64,000 nt of DNA from Collybiopsis luxurians FD-317 M1 (GCA_000827265.1 KN834804.1:225751-289750), one strand, 5' to 3'. Counted from the first letter of the stretch, positions 1 through 11,329 are shown. Notes: generated by a model not told the origin, from the letters alone. Translations and numbers: made by a program.

Positions 1-2
1 AG

Positions 3-494
3 AAGGATTCAAAGATTCCATTTTTTTCTGGTGGTATCACTTTGGATGAGCAAGCTCATATCAATAACTTTTTTCATGAGTTTATTGCCAAAGGACATCA
101 TACTCATCCATCTCAATGGGATCTTCCTCTGGCTCATTGTCGCACAATATTTGTTGCTGATCGATATCGAGCTGAGTTCCTAAAGCTAAAAGATTGTCCA
201 GAAGCATCTGATCAAGCTGAAAGCTTTGTTTTACACCAGGGATGGAAAAGACTGGATGAATACACAGGCCTATCTCTTGATGGTCAAATAGAGATTAAAC
301 CTATAGATGTTGATCTAGAAGCTATCACTCTTCTGGACTGAGCCATGTTTGATAGATCAGAAAATGCTGGAGTTGCTGGAAACTCTCAGTGGGGATTGGA
401 TGTTGGAATGTTAGAAGATAACTGGAATCCCTATGATCTTTCAGCACCAGAGAGAAATGGAAAGGAGCGAGAGGGCAGTGACTCAGAATGTGAG
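3..494 (+). pseudogene. Uncharacterised gene, upstream part, cut by Copia-1
   Basis: An open frame enters from the left edge and reads to a TGA at 339-341. The same frame continues from ATG at 345 to 494, where GAG is followed by a strong 5' splice site (GTAAGT, 495-500). The 3' splice site and next exon (6033-6158) are now 5.5 kb away because Copia-1 inserted inside the intron. The protein is hydrophilic, with WDLPLAHCRTIF and WNPYDLSAPE among its motifs; I do not recognise the family. Either the gene ends at 341, or the TGA is a decayed CGA (as repeatedly in Copia-1) and the coding frame runs 3-494 then 6033-6158. The locus may itself be an old repeat. What is seen: frame continuity and splice sites. 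What is inferred: that it was one gene. Confidence 0.45.
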
Positions 495-531
495 GTAAGT
501 AATTGTTGATTGTTGATTGTTGATTTTTGTT

Positions 532-536
532 CTCAG
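532..536. repeat. Target-site duplication of Copia-1, left copy
   Basis: CTCAG directly precedes the left LTR and is repeated at 6006-6010 directly after the right LTR. A 5-bp duplication is the usual size for Ty1/copia integrases. It lies in the polypyrimidine tract/AG end of an intron. Confidence 0.9.
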
Positions 537-788
537 TGTTGAATAAGTATTCAGTCATTCAAGTTGGCTCAGGGGATCTGTAATAAATGGCAGAGACTCA
601 GAGCCTGAACGAGATAGTCAAAGCGTCTGAGGCAGCAGGGTAAGGGTATCAACATATATATATACTGTGGGAAGTGAACGGAGCAAGTCGGAAAGTACTC
701 GGGTAGCTATATGTGTTTATGCGGTAACGTACTTGTGTCCATGTTTGTATAGGAATTAGCGTCTGAGGCGTAAGCATATAATTCAACA
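537..788 (-). repeat. Copia-1 3' LTR (252 bp)
   Basis: Nearly identical to 5754-6005. The three differences (553 A/5770 G, 620 A/5837 G, 728 C/5945 T) are all transitions that fall in CpG dinucleotides in one of the two copies. Ends are TG...CA. Confidence 0.95.
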
Positions 789-797
789 CTCCCCCTC
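789..797 (-). other. Copia-1 polypurine tract
   Basis: On the minus strand the purine run GAGGGGGAG directly abuts the 3' LTR. It overlaps the TGA that ends gag-pol (796-798), a compact arrangement. It is the expected plus-strand DNA primer. Confidence 0.8.
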
Positions 798-3700
798 AAA
801 CTGGACCAAGTCCAAATCCTGCAGCAAAGTGTTTGGCCTTAGTGCTGGGCAGCGCCTTGGTCAGAGAGTCTGCAATCATTTCCTCCGTCAGACAGTATAT
901 GAGAATAATCTTGCTGTCTTCAATAATATACCGGATGAAGTGGTATCGCACATCGATATGTTTAGTATGACCATGGAACTGATGGTCCTTTGAGATAGCA
1001 ATAGCGGCCTGGTTGTCGGAGTTAAGAATGGTTGGGTTCCAAATGAGTGTGAAGGTGGGCTCAAAGATTTGAGCAATGAATGAACGAATCCAAAGGCCTT
1101 CCTTGGCGGTGTCGGTAGCAGCGACATATTCAGATTCAGCGGTGGAGAGAGTGACCAAGGTTTGGGAACGTGATCCCCAACTAACGGCTCCACCATCGAT
1201 AGTGTAGACCCAACCAGTAACGGTGCAGCGGTCCTCAGCCATATTTCCATCAGTGTCAACCCATCCTGTAGCATCGTTGGATTTGAGTCCATAGATGATG
1301 CCCCAATTGTTAGTACCCTTGAGATACTTGATTGTGCGCTTTCCTTCATTGAAATGTGCCATTCCAGGATTGGTGAGAAATTGGGATAAGATGTGGACAG
1401 CAAAAGCGATGTCGACTCAAGTTCTGATAGAAGCGTACATAAGCTTCCCAATGAGGGTACGATACGGAATGTCCTGCATGAGAGCAGCTTCGGCGGGAGT
1501 CTGTGGGCATTGCATGATGGATAGACATTTGTGGGTATCAAGCGGAATTGCAGATGGATGAGAGTTCTTGAGCTTGAATAGGCGAATGATAGAGTCAATG
1601 TAGGATTTTTGGGAAAGAGAGATGGTATGAGTGGTGCGGTTGCATTTGACTTCAATCCCTAGGATCCAGTGAATTTCGCCCATATTGGTGATAGTGAAAG
1701 CTTCCCGGAGCTTTGTTTTCACTAGTTCAATCAACTCTGGAGAAGAGGCGAGAATCGTCAGATCATCAACTGAACAAATGATAATAATGAGCTGGCCGTC
1801 TTTGTGTCTATAAAAGACAGCGTGATCCACATCGCAACGTTCCATCCCCAATAGCGCCTTAATTGTAGCGCCAAACTTGATATACCAGTAACGGCCACTT
1901 TGACGTAAACCATAGATAGGACAGTTGAGCTTCAAGCATGTAGTGGATGGCATCGGAGACAGAGGGTAGCCGGGAGGATGTTTGATGTAGATTTCTTCAT
2001 TCTCGATGAGATCACCATTGAGGTATGCGCCATTTACATCAACTTGGTGAATTTCAAGATCGAGCCGGGCGCCTAAGGCAAGACAAACATGGATAGAGGA
2101 GAGGCGGGCAACGGGAGCATAGGTTTCAAAGAAATCAATACCTTCAACCTGAGTGAAGCCTTGAGCAACGAGATGCGCCTTATAGCGCTCAATGCGGCCC
2201 TCAGTGTTCTTCTTGATACGAAATACCCATTTGGTACCAACTAAATTGGCATGAGCCAGCGTATCAATAACATCCCAGGTATGGTGCTCTTGCAGATTTT
2301 CTAATTCTTCCTCTATGGCCTTAGCCCATTTTGGCCAATCTATGGAATGTCTAGCCTCAGTGAGGTTTGCCAGCTCCAGGCCTTCAGTCTGAGAAATGTC
2401 AGCAAGAAGGGCTTGTTCAGCAGTCGTATCTTCCAGAATGGCTGGTGGAGTAACCGTGGGAGCGGTATTCTGGATGCCATATAAAAGGTCTGGGTTATAT
2501 CTGGAGGGTAAATGTCATTCCCTCATACTGTGGTGAGGTGGAGCTGTTGTGGGAGCAGGAGGAATGCTCATGATGTCATGGCTTTTGTCAATTTGGTGAT
2601 GATGTCATGAGTATCTGGAGTTTTCGCTACTTGGTGGTGAAGCAGCTACATTGCGGGTTTCTGGTAGAGCGAGTTCTGGAGCAGATTCCAGGTTGGGCAC
2701 TGGTGTGGCTGTGTTGGGATTGGAATTGGAATCCAGCGAGTCATTCCTCTCCCCCTCAATTTCAATACCACTCTCCTCCTCTTCAATGAAACCCTTTATC
2801 TTTCCTTCCTCCCTCCTAAAGATAATAGACCTCTCCACTGTAACAGTCTTTGTATCCTTCCAATAAACTCTGTGCCCTTGGCTGACCTCGTAATGCTCTT
2901 CACCATTGTTGAACCCTGTCCAATGTCCGATTCGAGCCTGAACAAAAAGCTTGGCTGGATTCTTCTTCAAGACAAAAACTTCAGTACCCCACACTGGAAC
3001 ATTAGCCAGGTTTGGCTTTCATTTGTATGCAACTTCATACGGTGTCCTACCACTAAGAGCAGTAGTAGAGGTGCGGTTCTTCAACCAAACAGCGTGGTGG
3101 AGCGCTTCTGCCCAGAGCGACCTTGGCAGACCACTTTCGTGTAGCATGGCATGGACTTGTTGAAGGAGTGTAAGATTGAGCCGTTCAGCTACGCCGTTTT
3201 CTTTGGGAGTGTCATGGACAGTGAAGCAGTGGACGGTACCATGATTCTTCAGGTGAGTCTTGAATTCTTCATTGACGTATTCTCCACCAACATTGGAGTG
3301 AAAGATTTTGATAACGGCCTTCAGGTGATTACGGACGAGGGATTCATATTGGACATAAGCTTGAAAAGCTTCACTCTTAGCATGGAGCAAGAACAGGTGA
3401 GTGAGTCAGGAGTGATCATCAGTGAATGTGACGAAGTAACATTTTCCTCCTTTAGATTTGACAGTTGCCGGTCCCCAAACATCTGAATGAATCTGTTCAC
3501 CAAATTCCTTAGCACACTCCCCTTTGCGCACCTTCGGAACTGGTTTGCGTGACATCTTGGCAAAGATGCACGTCTCGCACTGTGGTGCATCATTGCTCTC
3601 TAAAGCAACACCATCAACAAAACCTCCATGGACAAGATTTTCTGCAGCTCGGTGGGAGATGTGACCCATGCGTCGGTGGAGTTCATCCAAGGTGAGCATC

Positions 3701-5694
3701 TCAACAGTGGCATCAGCTTCCTCGGTGCTGACAATACGATATAGTCCATTGGATTTGGGTATGGTGCCGACGAGTGTGCCATCTTTGTATCTGATCTCGG
3801 CCTTCCCATTGCCAAAGGTGATGGTGTATCCGGCATCGTCAAGACATCCAATAGAAATGAGGGTGTTGGCTAACTCGGGAACATAGAGAGTGTTCGGTAG
3901 CATGAGATCATTGGACTGGATCGGAATGGAAGCCTCTCCACAGTGAGTAGCTTCAAAGAATGTCTTGTTGGCAGTGTTAAATCGTCTCGGAGGACAGCGC
4001 TCGATACTCTCAAAGAGTGATGGATCAGGGGATATATGTTTCGTACAGCCTGAGTCCAGGATGTGTGTAAAGGTACGGCTCTCATCTTCTGGAGTAACAT
4101 GATTTGCCAAATCAAGTAGAGCAAGTTTGTCAGAAGAGATATAGACATCACGGAGATTTGCATCGGCGGCTACCACACAGGTAGGTTTGAGAGTTCCACA
4201 GGCTTTGTGGTAGATGGACTGATCATACCATACATCAGTTTCAGCATCCCAATGGTATAACTTGAGCATAAGTTCAGCACATGCTTCAGCGCAGTCTAGG
4301 GGAGCTCTCCCAAAGGGATAGCGTGGGCTCCTGTGAGCATAGTATTCACTGTCAGAGTCATCAGAGTCAGAGACAGGTTGGAGGGATGGGGGTTCATCGT
4401 CATCAGAAGAATTGGAGACAGGAGCAAGAGGCAGTGGTCCGTCATTGTCTTCATTGGCAAGACCAAACAAGGGGTCATTGAGATCAGTGTCAGCGAAAGC
4501 GGTGCTACAAGTTTCAAATAGATCGTCCACATCGGAATCACTAAGATTTGAGTTGGAGTCAAAGCCTCTGGTGAAGTAAGCAAAATCATCCTTGGCTATA
4601 TTAGCCTGTCCATCCTTATTCCCTCCCCCTGACTGACTGTTCCCGTTAGAAGTATCCTTCTTCTCCTTATGCGGGAATGGGCAGTCTTTTGAGATATGTC
4701 CCTGCTTGTTACAGTTGTAACATCGGCGTCCTTCACCATTGTGATTTCCACCTCGGCCTCGGCCACGACCACGACCACGGAAGCCATTGCTGGACTGCAT
4801 ATGGGAGTCAGCAGAAAGAGCTACATCAGGGTTCTTTGGCTTTGAGGTCGTATTGGAGGATTTTGAATTGGGGTTGAGATACCGCCAATGGTCCTTCAGA
4901 TTATGGATAAGGTCTGGCGTCGAGATAGTGATTCTGGCAATACGAGCAATTGAGAGGACACTGTCGATATGCTCCTTGTACTTGCGGGGGATAATCTTGA
5001 GCATGTGAGAACGCTGTTCAGAGTTGGTAACTTCACCGCCAGCATCGCAGATCTCCTCAATTAGTTCTTCATCCTCTTCAAGGAATTCGATGAGATTTCC
5101 TCCTTTAGTCCAGGTGCGAGCCTCCCATTTCCCTTTCATCTTGGATATGCCGACTTCACTCTTTACTTGGAGTTCCTCAATGAGGTTAAGCCAAATGTCA
5201 TAAACACGCCCAGCATTCCAGGTGACTTTCTGGAAGCTCTTGTCAGTGAGGCGGGAGGTCAGGTGGGAACATGCCTGAGCCTCAAGGCGAGTATACTGTT
5301 CATAGGTGGCAAGGTCAGCGGCATAGTCGATGTCGTCCGGGTTACAGGGATAAGTTGGGGGAATATAGTTGGGATTAAAGAGGTGGGAGATTCCAGCGGC
5401 AGAGACAGCAACTTCCCATCTAGCACAGAAGATAGTAAAGTTCTTGCCATTGTCATCGACTGTAGGGACAGTGGCAAAGTGATCAGCTCTCTGGGTGTAG
5501 GTAGACTGAGATGGAGGAGGTACGGCAGGGATAACGAATGAGCCTGAGGGTGCGGCCTTAGCGGTAGCGGCTATACGAGCAGCGCTAATAGAAGGTTGCA
5601 CAGGGCGAACAGTTGCAAGATGGATACGGCTGCTCCCATTACTAGGTGCAGGAGACGGTGCACGCTGCAAGGCAGAATCTTCAACTTGAGACAT
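796..5694 (-). pseudogene. Copia-1 gag-pol, five internal TGA codons
   Basis: One reading frame runs from ATG at 5694 to TGA at 796-798. It is broken by TGA at 3406-3408, 3019-3021, 2605-2607, 2515-2517 and 1417-1419. Gag is followed by a CCHC knuckle (CYNCNKQGHISKDC). Then come a DSG protease motif (ILDSGCTKH), an integrase HHCC zinc domain (HRRMGH...CETC), an integrase core (SDVWGP..TDDHS; DTPKENGVAE), RT with SVDD in place of the usual YVDD but both aspartates kept, and an RNase H domain ending KALP...FGLGPV. Two stops fall where the family normally has Arg (after TDDHS; before VDIAF), so CGA-to-TGA change is the simplest reading. No frameshift is needed. I checked the stretch between 2514 and 1954 codon by codon and it is open. 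Confidence 0.9.
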
Positions 5695-5738
5695 GGCAAA
5701 AGGTTTCTAGAGTGAGACAGCACAGCAACAGTGGGTTT

Positions 5739-5753
5739 CGGGGCCCAATAACC
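5739..5753 (-). other. Copia-1 primer-binding site (half tRNA-iMet type)
   Basis: Directly next to the 5' LTR the minus strand reads GGTTATTGGGCCCCG. Apart from one extra T this complements the anticodon arm of eukaryotic initiator tRNA-Met (GGGCCCATAACC), not its 3' end. That matches the half-tRNA priming known for Drosophila copia. Copia-2 has the same site without the extra base. Confidence 0.75.
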
Positions 5754-6005
5754 TGTTGAATAAGTATTCGGTCATTCAAGTTGGCTCAGGGGATCTGTAA
5801 TAAATGGCAGAGACTCAGAGCCTGAACGAGATAGTCGAAGCGTCTGAGGCAGCAGGGTAAGGGTATCAACATATATATATACTGTGGGAAGTGAACGGAG
5901 CAAGTCGGAAAGTACTCGGGTAGCTATATGTGTTTATGCGGTAATGTACTTGTGTCCATGTTTGTATAGGAATTAGCGTCTGAGGCGTAAGCATATAATT
6001 CAACA
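5754..6005 (-). repeat. Copia-1 5' LTR (252 bp)
   Basis: The promoter-side LTR of the minus-strand element, 249 of 252 positions identical to 537-788. It is flanked on the right by the second CTCAG target duplication (6006-6010). Confidence 0.95.
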
Positions 6006-6032
6006 CTCAGTTCATTAATTAAAACAATGTAG

Positions 6033-6158
6033 CCAGGTCCTGAATATAACTGGAAAGAAGAGAAAGAATGGCTTGAAGCTCAGACTCAAGAATCTTCTGA
6101 GAAGCCTCAAAAACCTCGCCCAAAACCAAAGGCAAAAACTCATCCAAACATTGTATAA
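6033..6158 (+). pseudogene. Downstream exon of the gene split by Copia-1
   Basis: After the right TSD the sequence reads TTCATTAATTAAAACAATGTAG, then 42 codons to TAA at 6156-6158. The protein starts PGPEYNWKEEKEWLEAQ and ends in a Lys/Pro-rich tail. Removing Copia-1 and one TSD leaves a 64-nt intron (495-536 plus 6011-6032) with GTAAGT and an AATGTAG acceptor. The two exons are then in phase 0. The function is unknown. Confidence 0.5.
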
Positions 6159-6639
6159 ATATTATATATATAATCATTGTCTTGTTCTGATTCTTCTAAT
6201 ATGTTGAGGTAGATGATAGACACGAGACCTGCCTGAACACTACTTATTCTGTTTGCGGTATACATCTGCAATTGCAGTTTGGTACTTTTATTTTTCCTTT
6301 TACTTTCTAACCTGGGTTCGTAGGTGCTCAGGTGAAAGTTTTCCATTACCTACGGACCTTATTTATATGTATTGCCACTAAATTAGTTCCTCAGTTGTTC
6401 AAACTCTCTCGTGTGCTTTGAGGGTGAGTTGACATGGTTGTACTTGATTCATTATAAACTGACGTATTTACTTGGACTACATACATTTCCAGTACATATC
6501 AGTATACGGGTTGTTCACACTCTCTCGTGTGCTTCCAAGGACTTTAGTTCTACATAATATGATAAGCAATAATTTATTATGAATGCACGGCACTCAGCCG
6601 ATTTAAGATATAAACGTGTGACATGTCACAACATATCTT
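6159..6639. other. AT-rich spacer with a 25-bp direct repeat
   Basis: I see no gene here. A 25-bp motif, GTTGTTCA(A/C)ACTCTCTCGTG continuing TGCTT, occurs at 6394-6418 and again at 6510-6534 with one mismatch, 116 bp apart. The unit may be a degenerate non-autonomous element or a duplicated regulatory segment. Confidence 0.5.
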
Positions 6640-7012
6640 ATGTGCGGTGTGTGCAGTGCGTGCAGTGCGTGCACTTGATGCGTGTCAGTGCGTGCATTGG
6701 TGCGTGCATGGTGCGTGTCAGTGCATGATGCCACTTCGAGGTTTATTGTTATTATGCCTTGTTACCTCCCTTGATAATATACCAATTCTGAAATAGTTCA
6801 ATAATTGGGAGTTGTGCATAGTAATATTGAAAAAATAGTTCGTTAAAGGCTTTGCGCCTGTATTTCTTTTTCAGTTTCAATTGAAAATACAATTAATCTA
6901 TGAACTGGCCAATTACAATATGTGATAAATTCCCACAAGTGATAATATTATATTATATTGTATGCACGCACCGACACGCACCACGCATCACGGACACGCA
7001 AAAATCACCTAC
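6640..7012. repeat. Inverted GTGCGTG-rich arrays around an AT-rich core
   Basis: The left side (about 6640-6725) is a degenerate array of TGCGTGCA, GTGCGTGTCAG and related words. The right side (about 6961-7000) holds the same words in reverse complement (TGCACGCACCGACACGCACC). The 240-bp core between them is AT-rich and non-coding. This resembles a MITE with subterminal repeats. Support: the homology shared with 18.7-19.4 kb starts exactly at its right edge (7016), as if this unit was inserted or joined there. No target duplication was found. Confidence 0.4.
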
Positions 7013-7015
7013 CCC

Positions 7016-7537
7016 GATTTTCAACAGCTTGCGGAATTCATGAGAACATTTGACCTGTAGGTGCAACAACATATGAAAACCTGACTTTGTAAGTTACCAT
7101 GATGTACCTACAACTGTAGTGCATCTATGGAACACACATCTCTACTATTGGGTCGGGGGGGGGGGAGGCGATTATGGAGTATGATAGGAACGCCGGCCTA
7201 CGTCCATGAAACTGTATGAACACCGCAAATTCCACTCCGCGCAGTCCTGATAATTCGGTAGACATATAAATATACCTCGACTTTTTCCACTTTCGGTGTG
7301 ATATTGGACTGGCCAAATATGACTACTTGCAGTATGTGCATGTTAGAAGTGACGGGGGCCTTAGTGGAAAATCCCGATGGCAGTAGAGGCACTGATCACA
7401 ACGGAATCGCATAATTCTGCTATTGGCTCGGTTTGGTAGGTAAATCGAATTCTTTCGTAGGTCGAACAATGCTATCAGAATATCCCGCCAAAGGTGAGCT
7501 GTGCCTGGTGAGTTGGTTCTACAACTGGCAATCCACT
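7016..7537. repeat. Duplicated intergenic segment (copy of about 18704-19389)
   Basis: From GATTTTCAACAGCTTGCGG onward this matches the stretch between the two terpene synthase copies at 18.7-19.4 kb, with small indels. It contains an 11-G run (7155-7165) that is 7 G in the other copy. It has no coding potential. It is the 3' flank of the terpene synthase relic at 7538-7998. Confidence 0.75.
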
Positions 7538-7998
7538 CTACACCCCCAAAAGCTCCCACAGCAGCCTGAGTTCAGTATTGGTCTCTTCCAAAGCCTCCTC
7601 CGGCTCATTAATTTGTTGTCGAATACGAGCATGTAAATGATCTGCGAGAATGGAATATGTATATTCCAAACTTTTTGCTTCCTTCATGTACTTTAGTACA
7701 AGCACCTTATGCTCGTGCATCATCTTGCCCTCTGAGTGAGCGTCTCATAGAGGGAATATTAGATATTTGTAGGTTCTCTGGCTGTGAATCCAAGAGACGG
7801 GAAGCAAGTATCTTCCCTCATCGAGGTCTTCGTAGAAGCCTTTTTGCTTTGTATACTATTCAATAATTTTTGTTCATAGGATGTATTGACATCGGCAGAG
7901 ACCAAGTTCTTGTAGTCATCAGAAATCTGGAAGTATCAACCGGCGGGGTCGCCAGTGGGCTGAACTTTGCTTCGGTGGACGTTATTGCATTCGCATTG
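7538..7998 (-). pseudogene. 3' relic of a chimeric terpene synthase gene (copy A)
   Basis: It encodes the C-terminal end of a polyprenyl synthase domain ([27 protein letters not shown]) plus part of the preceding exon. It is homologous to the last two exons of TPS-B and TPS-C. A 4-nt insertion near 7730 shifts the frame, and homology stops abruptly at about 7998 inside what is exon 9 in the full copies. Together with its 3' flank (7016-7537) it is a third, truncated partner in the local duplication. Non-functional. Confidence 0.85.
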
Positions 7999-9433
7999 GG
8001 TCCAAGAGTGTTTTGGATTCTTTTTGCGCTTGCTCAGAGACATTCTATCTCAGGAAAGACGGGAAAAGGGGAGGGGGAAGGCGATGAGAAAGATCCGCAG
8101 AGGACGGAGTTCATCGACCCTTTTCGATGGAACTGCGATACTGCCAGCAGCTTGAGCTCGCAAAGATAATGTAAAGGTTCAGTTCGGCAAAGTATGGGAT
8201 ATGTCTTCGAAAACGCGAGAGATGGAGCAGGCATGCGACCTTAAGATCTGGATAGCCGTGGGAGAAAATATTACCTCATGCTTACCAATGACGCCATCTA
8301 TTTCTTTCACCCGACCGTCGTCTTCTCAAAGCTGGCAATTGTCTCTCTCATTCAACGCGCTATTGCCGCTACCGCTGCTCATCTAGGAGGCTTCCTTCCT
8401 ATACTGCTCATTGTGCACAGAGTCATGTATTCCTCGAACAAGGTATATTGCAATCTGTGAAATTGAAATGTACATTCTGGAGCGGATTTACACTCAAAGG
8501 CAATATAGTACTGAAATAATGGAGCACTACTGCGAACGCCCGCGCAAACAGATATCCAAGGTCGTCAAAAATGTTACCCTTCAATCGCGATTCTCCTTAA
8601 TTCACTGGTCAAATTTGCAACACTCTTGTTTACCAATGGTGCTTCAATCCTACGAGAATGTCCCTTCTCCGGTTCCACCTCCTTCGAAGGTAACTTATCG
8701 ACCGGTGGAAAGTTTTCTGAGATCAAGCGTCGTGTCGATTGTCTAAGACCTGAACCGCGTAGCTGGCTTTTCGTGTTCGATGTGTTGCCTGGGATGCAAT
8801 TGATGCACGGGACTGGCTTTGATCCAGGATAGTTATGTTGGACGCAAACTTTGAATAAATGAAGGTCAGTCATCATAAGCCATGGAATAATGAATCAGGA
8901 GGCTCACGATTCTTCTATCTTCGCAGTCACTCGACACGTATCTCTTTTGGGACCGAATTTTTATATCAAATCTCATTTTTAAAGATAAAAAGATCACGCA
9001 CCAGAATACTATTGAGCATATTGATACGAAAGCCTGATTTCTCCTGTGCATTTTCAAGCCACCTAGTTTTCTTTGCTCTGCAGAGCTCGATCAGCCGTTC
9101 CCGTTCCGCCGTATCCAACGCAATCCCTCCCCTCCATGCGCCGAGCTCCGCCCCTTTAAAGTTTTTGAGATTATTTTTGTCGGATATTTTTTAGGTTGAT
9201 TTTTGACTCAACTGAGTTACAATTCTGGCACTCAATTTCTGTGCTTGTCTGATGGCCGGAGATGGAAATGGTCCCAGGGCGTTGCCGAATCTAGGACTCA
9301 TACAGTAATTCGTTGTTTTCTTTGCTCAGTCATTGTCAGACATCTCTCGACCTCCTTTCAAATCCTCTATTCGACTAGAGAGCGTTATCCCATTCTCATC
9401 CTACGTTCAGATCACCTCGTGGATCAAACCTCC
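7999..9433. other. Region without a supportable gene
   Basis: Only short, overlapping frames on both strands. None has recognisable domains or consistent splice sites joining it to neighbours. The left edge is the breakpoint of terpene synthase relic A. Confidence 0.5.
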
Positions 9434-11226
9434 ATGTCCTCTTCTCTCTCTGGTACTCGTCAATCTTTTGAAAACCCCAGGCCTACCTTTCGTTTCCCCC
9501 CAAATTCTGGCACATACATCTCTTTCTCACTCGATATCAAACAAACACTGGATCTTCTTCGATGCGACCTTGATGAGAAAACCGAAGAGCTTATAAGAAG
9601 CTTCCCCGTTCGGATTTACGTCGCGATTGTTCATGAGGTGCGTGACTATTCCACTCCGAGTTTGATGAATCTCTGATCTTTGTGTCGTAGTACCCAACTG
9701 TTCCTATTCCAGATGTACCCTATCAGCCTGTGACCGTTTGATTACTTCAACAAGGCCTCCCCAAGCCGATCCCAGAAATCTGCCTCGAGCCACACATGTG
9801 CTTCACTGTCGCTCCGGAAACATCACATCCTCTCAATCTTCCTCCAATCAACACGAACATGCCACTCCCATGGGAGGGATGCTACCATCTGAGCTGTCTC
9901 GACGCTGAGGTATGCCTTCCTCAGAGCCATTTCAATTATGCAAATGTTATCGCCCTGGACGACAAAGACTGGATTCGAACTTACCGCTATTGTTGGGATG
10001 ATGCCGCCCTTGCACGAGCAAATAAGAGGAAGGCCGAATCCGGAGGAATTACAGGTACTCCGACTATACTGAGCGAGAACGCTGCCCAGGCTCCAGCTCA
10101 TGAAACTATTCCCAAAGATGAAGAGTTTTCGGAACCATCCGTAACACGGGTGCAACCTGCTTATGAACCCCTGGACCCAACGAAGTACAAGCTTTTTGAG
10201 GATGGAACAATTGATTAGTATGCCACTGAATTTGGTGACGAGGATGACAAGGTCTACGATGATCCTTACGAAGAGTCTGGTGATGATTCTGACGCGAGCT
10301 CGGAGAGCATTCGCTGGCTTTCGGATGATGATGGAGATGATGAGGATGAAGATGGAGGATCTCATGATGTCGACGAGCCGATCCCGTTGATGAATGCAAT
10401 ACTTGAAGCATTGATGCCATTCGATGGCTACATGCCGGATAGTAGCATCGTTCCTGTCATTGACCTCTCACTAGGCTTGTCTGGTATCTCGTCTTCGTTT
10501 AGTACAGAGCAATTCTACAAAAACTATGATGCCTTGAAAGGGTAAGCACACAATTTTTTTTTTTTTTGCGCAGATGTATCTCAATTATATACTAGACTGG
10601 TGAAGAAATGCCTCGACGGTTCGACGATTCCTTCTCCCTCTGTCGCCGAGGAAGCACAAGAGAAGCTTTCGAGTACGACCGAGAAAGATTGTGTGCCAGT
10701 AGCCCCAGAGAATGGGCTCTTGTGCTCCTTCTGGTCAGTTATTTACTTTTTGCGGCGAATAATATCTAACTGACCTGCCCTCGCTTGTATAGCCTTCCGT
10801 AAGCGGATTGAAGAAAACGGAAATAAGCTGAAAGCAAGTCGAATCGAGATGTTCTTTCGTCGTGTGCTTTGCAGGTCAAACATGGACAAGTAAATTGTAG
10901 AGTTTCGTCACAAACGTTGAAACCGCTTTAATTCTGATATTACCATAATATAATGATCGTCAGTAAAGAGGTCAATTGGAGATCCGATGCGCCTCCGTTA
11001 GTATTTATCGCTTTGACCGACCCGAAAAGAAAACTCATACCTATTGACTTAAACGTGTCGCAAGATCGGTACAGCTGGAACACACATCTCCTCCATACTC
11101 TTCAATCTCAATGTCAAGGCATCTCTCTCACGCAGTGTTTCATGGTAGAATCGGTGTTCACGGGGCACAAAATTTTTTACAGCAATCTCGATTTGTCGGT
11201 TTATCCGCTCGTGTGCTTTGACACGG
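9434..11226 (+). pseudogene. Uncharacterised multi-exon gene with two nonsense codons
   Basis: Exon 1 (9434-9637) encodes MSSSLSGTRQSFENPR... and ends at GAG/GTGCGT. Exon 2 (from 9691) is in phase but carries TGA at 9739-9741 and TAG at 10216-10218. Between and after these stops the frame stays open to about 10541: PPINTNMPLPWEGCYHLSC, an Asp/Glu-rich stretch near 10230-10370, then MPFDGYMPDSSIVPVIDL. Further exons are visible at about 10593-10733 and 10793-10876, and one begins near 10966. The last reaches GTAAGT at 11227, just before the duplicated block. I do not recognise the family. The acidic region suggests a nuclear or scaffolding role, but that is inference. The 3' end is not found and may have been lost at the duplication junction. 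Confidence 0.55.
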
Positions 11227-11329
11227 TAAGTCTTTCATGAACAGGGCAAAATGAATATCATAACACTGCTATCGAAATATCCACAAAAAGAGGTAACAAA
11301 TAGGTTCAACCGCTGGCAATCAGTATTCT

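Larger units (their letters stand above)
537..6005 (-). mobile_element. Copia-1, Ty1/copia LTR retrotransposon
   Basis: A full-length 5.47-kb element on the minus strand. It has two 252-bp LTRs (TGTTG...CAACA), a 5-bp TSD, a primer-binding site next to the 5' LTR (5739-5753), a purine tract next to the 3' LTR (789-797), and one gag-pol frame in the order gag, protease, integrase, reverse transcriptase, RNase H. That order defines Ty1/copia. The LTRs differ at only 3 of 252 positions, so insertion is fairly recent, yet five in-frame TGA codons interrupt the polyprotein. It sits inside the intron of a small gene. It is probably non-autonomous now. Confidence 0.95.

Noticed and set aside
888..1655. 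A 255-codon frame overlapping the Copia-1 RNase H region in another frame
   Set aside because: It is a shadow of the RT/RNase H frame and has no homology of its own.
5167..5541. Plus-strand frame inside Copia-1 gag
   Set aside because: Antisense shadow of a long real frame; no start context or domain.
796..5694. UGA recoding or programmed readthrough in Copia-1
   Set aside because: Five TGA codons, including ones inside integrase and RT, plus CpG-type LTR changes fit mutation much better than recoding. The neighbouring host genes use TGA as a normal stop.
7155..7165. Poly-G run as a functional G-quadruplex
   Set aside because: A single homopolymer run of unequal length in the two copies (11 and 7). 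More likely a slippage site.
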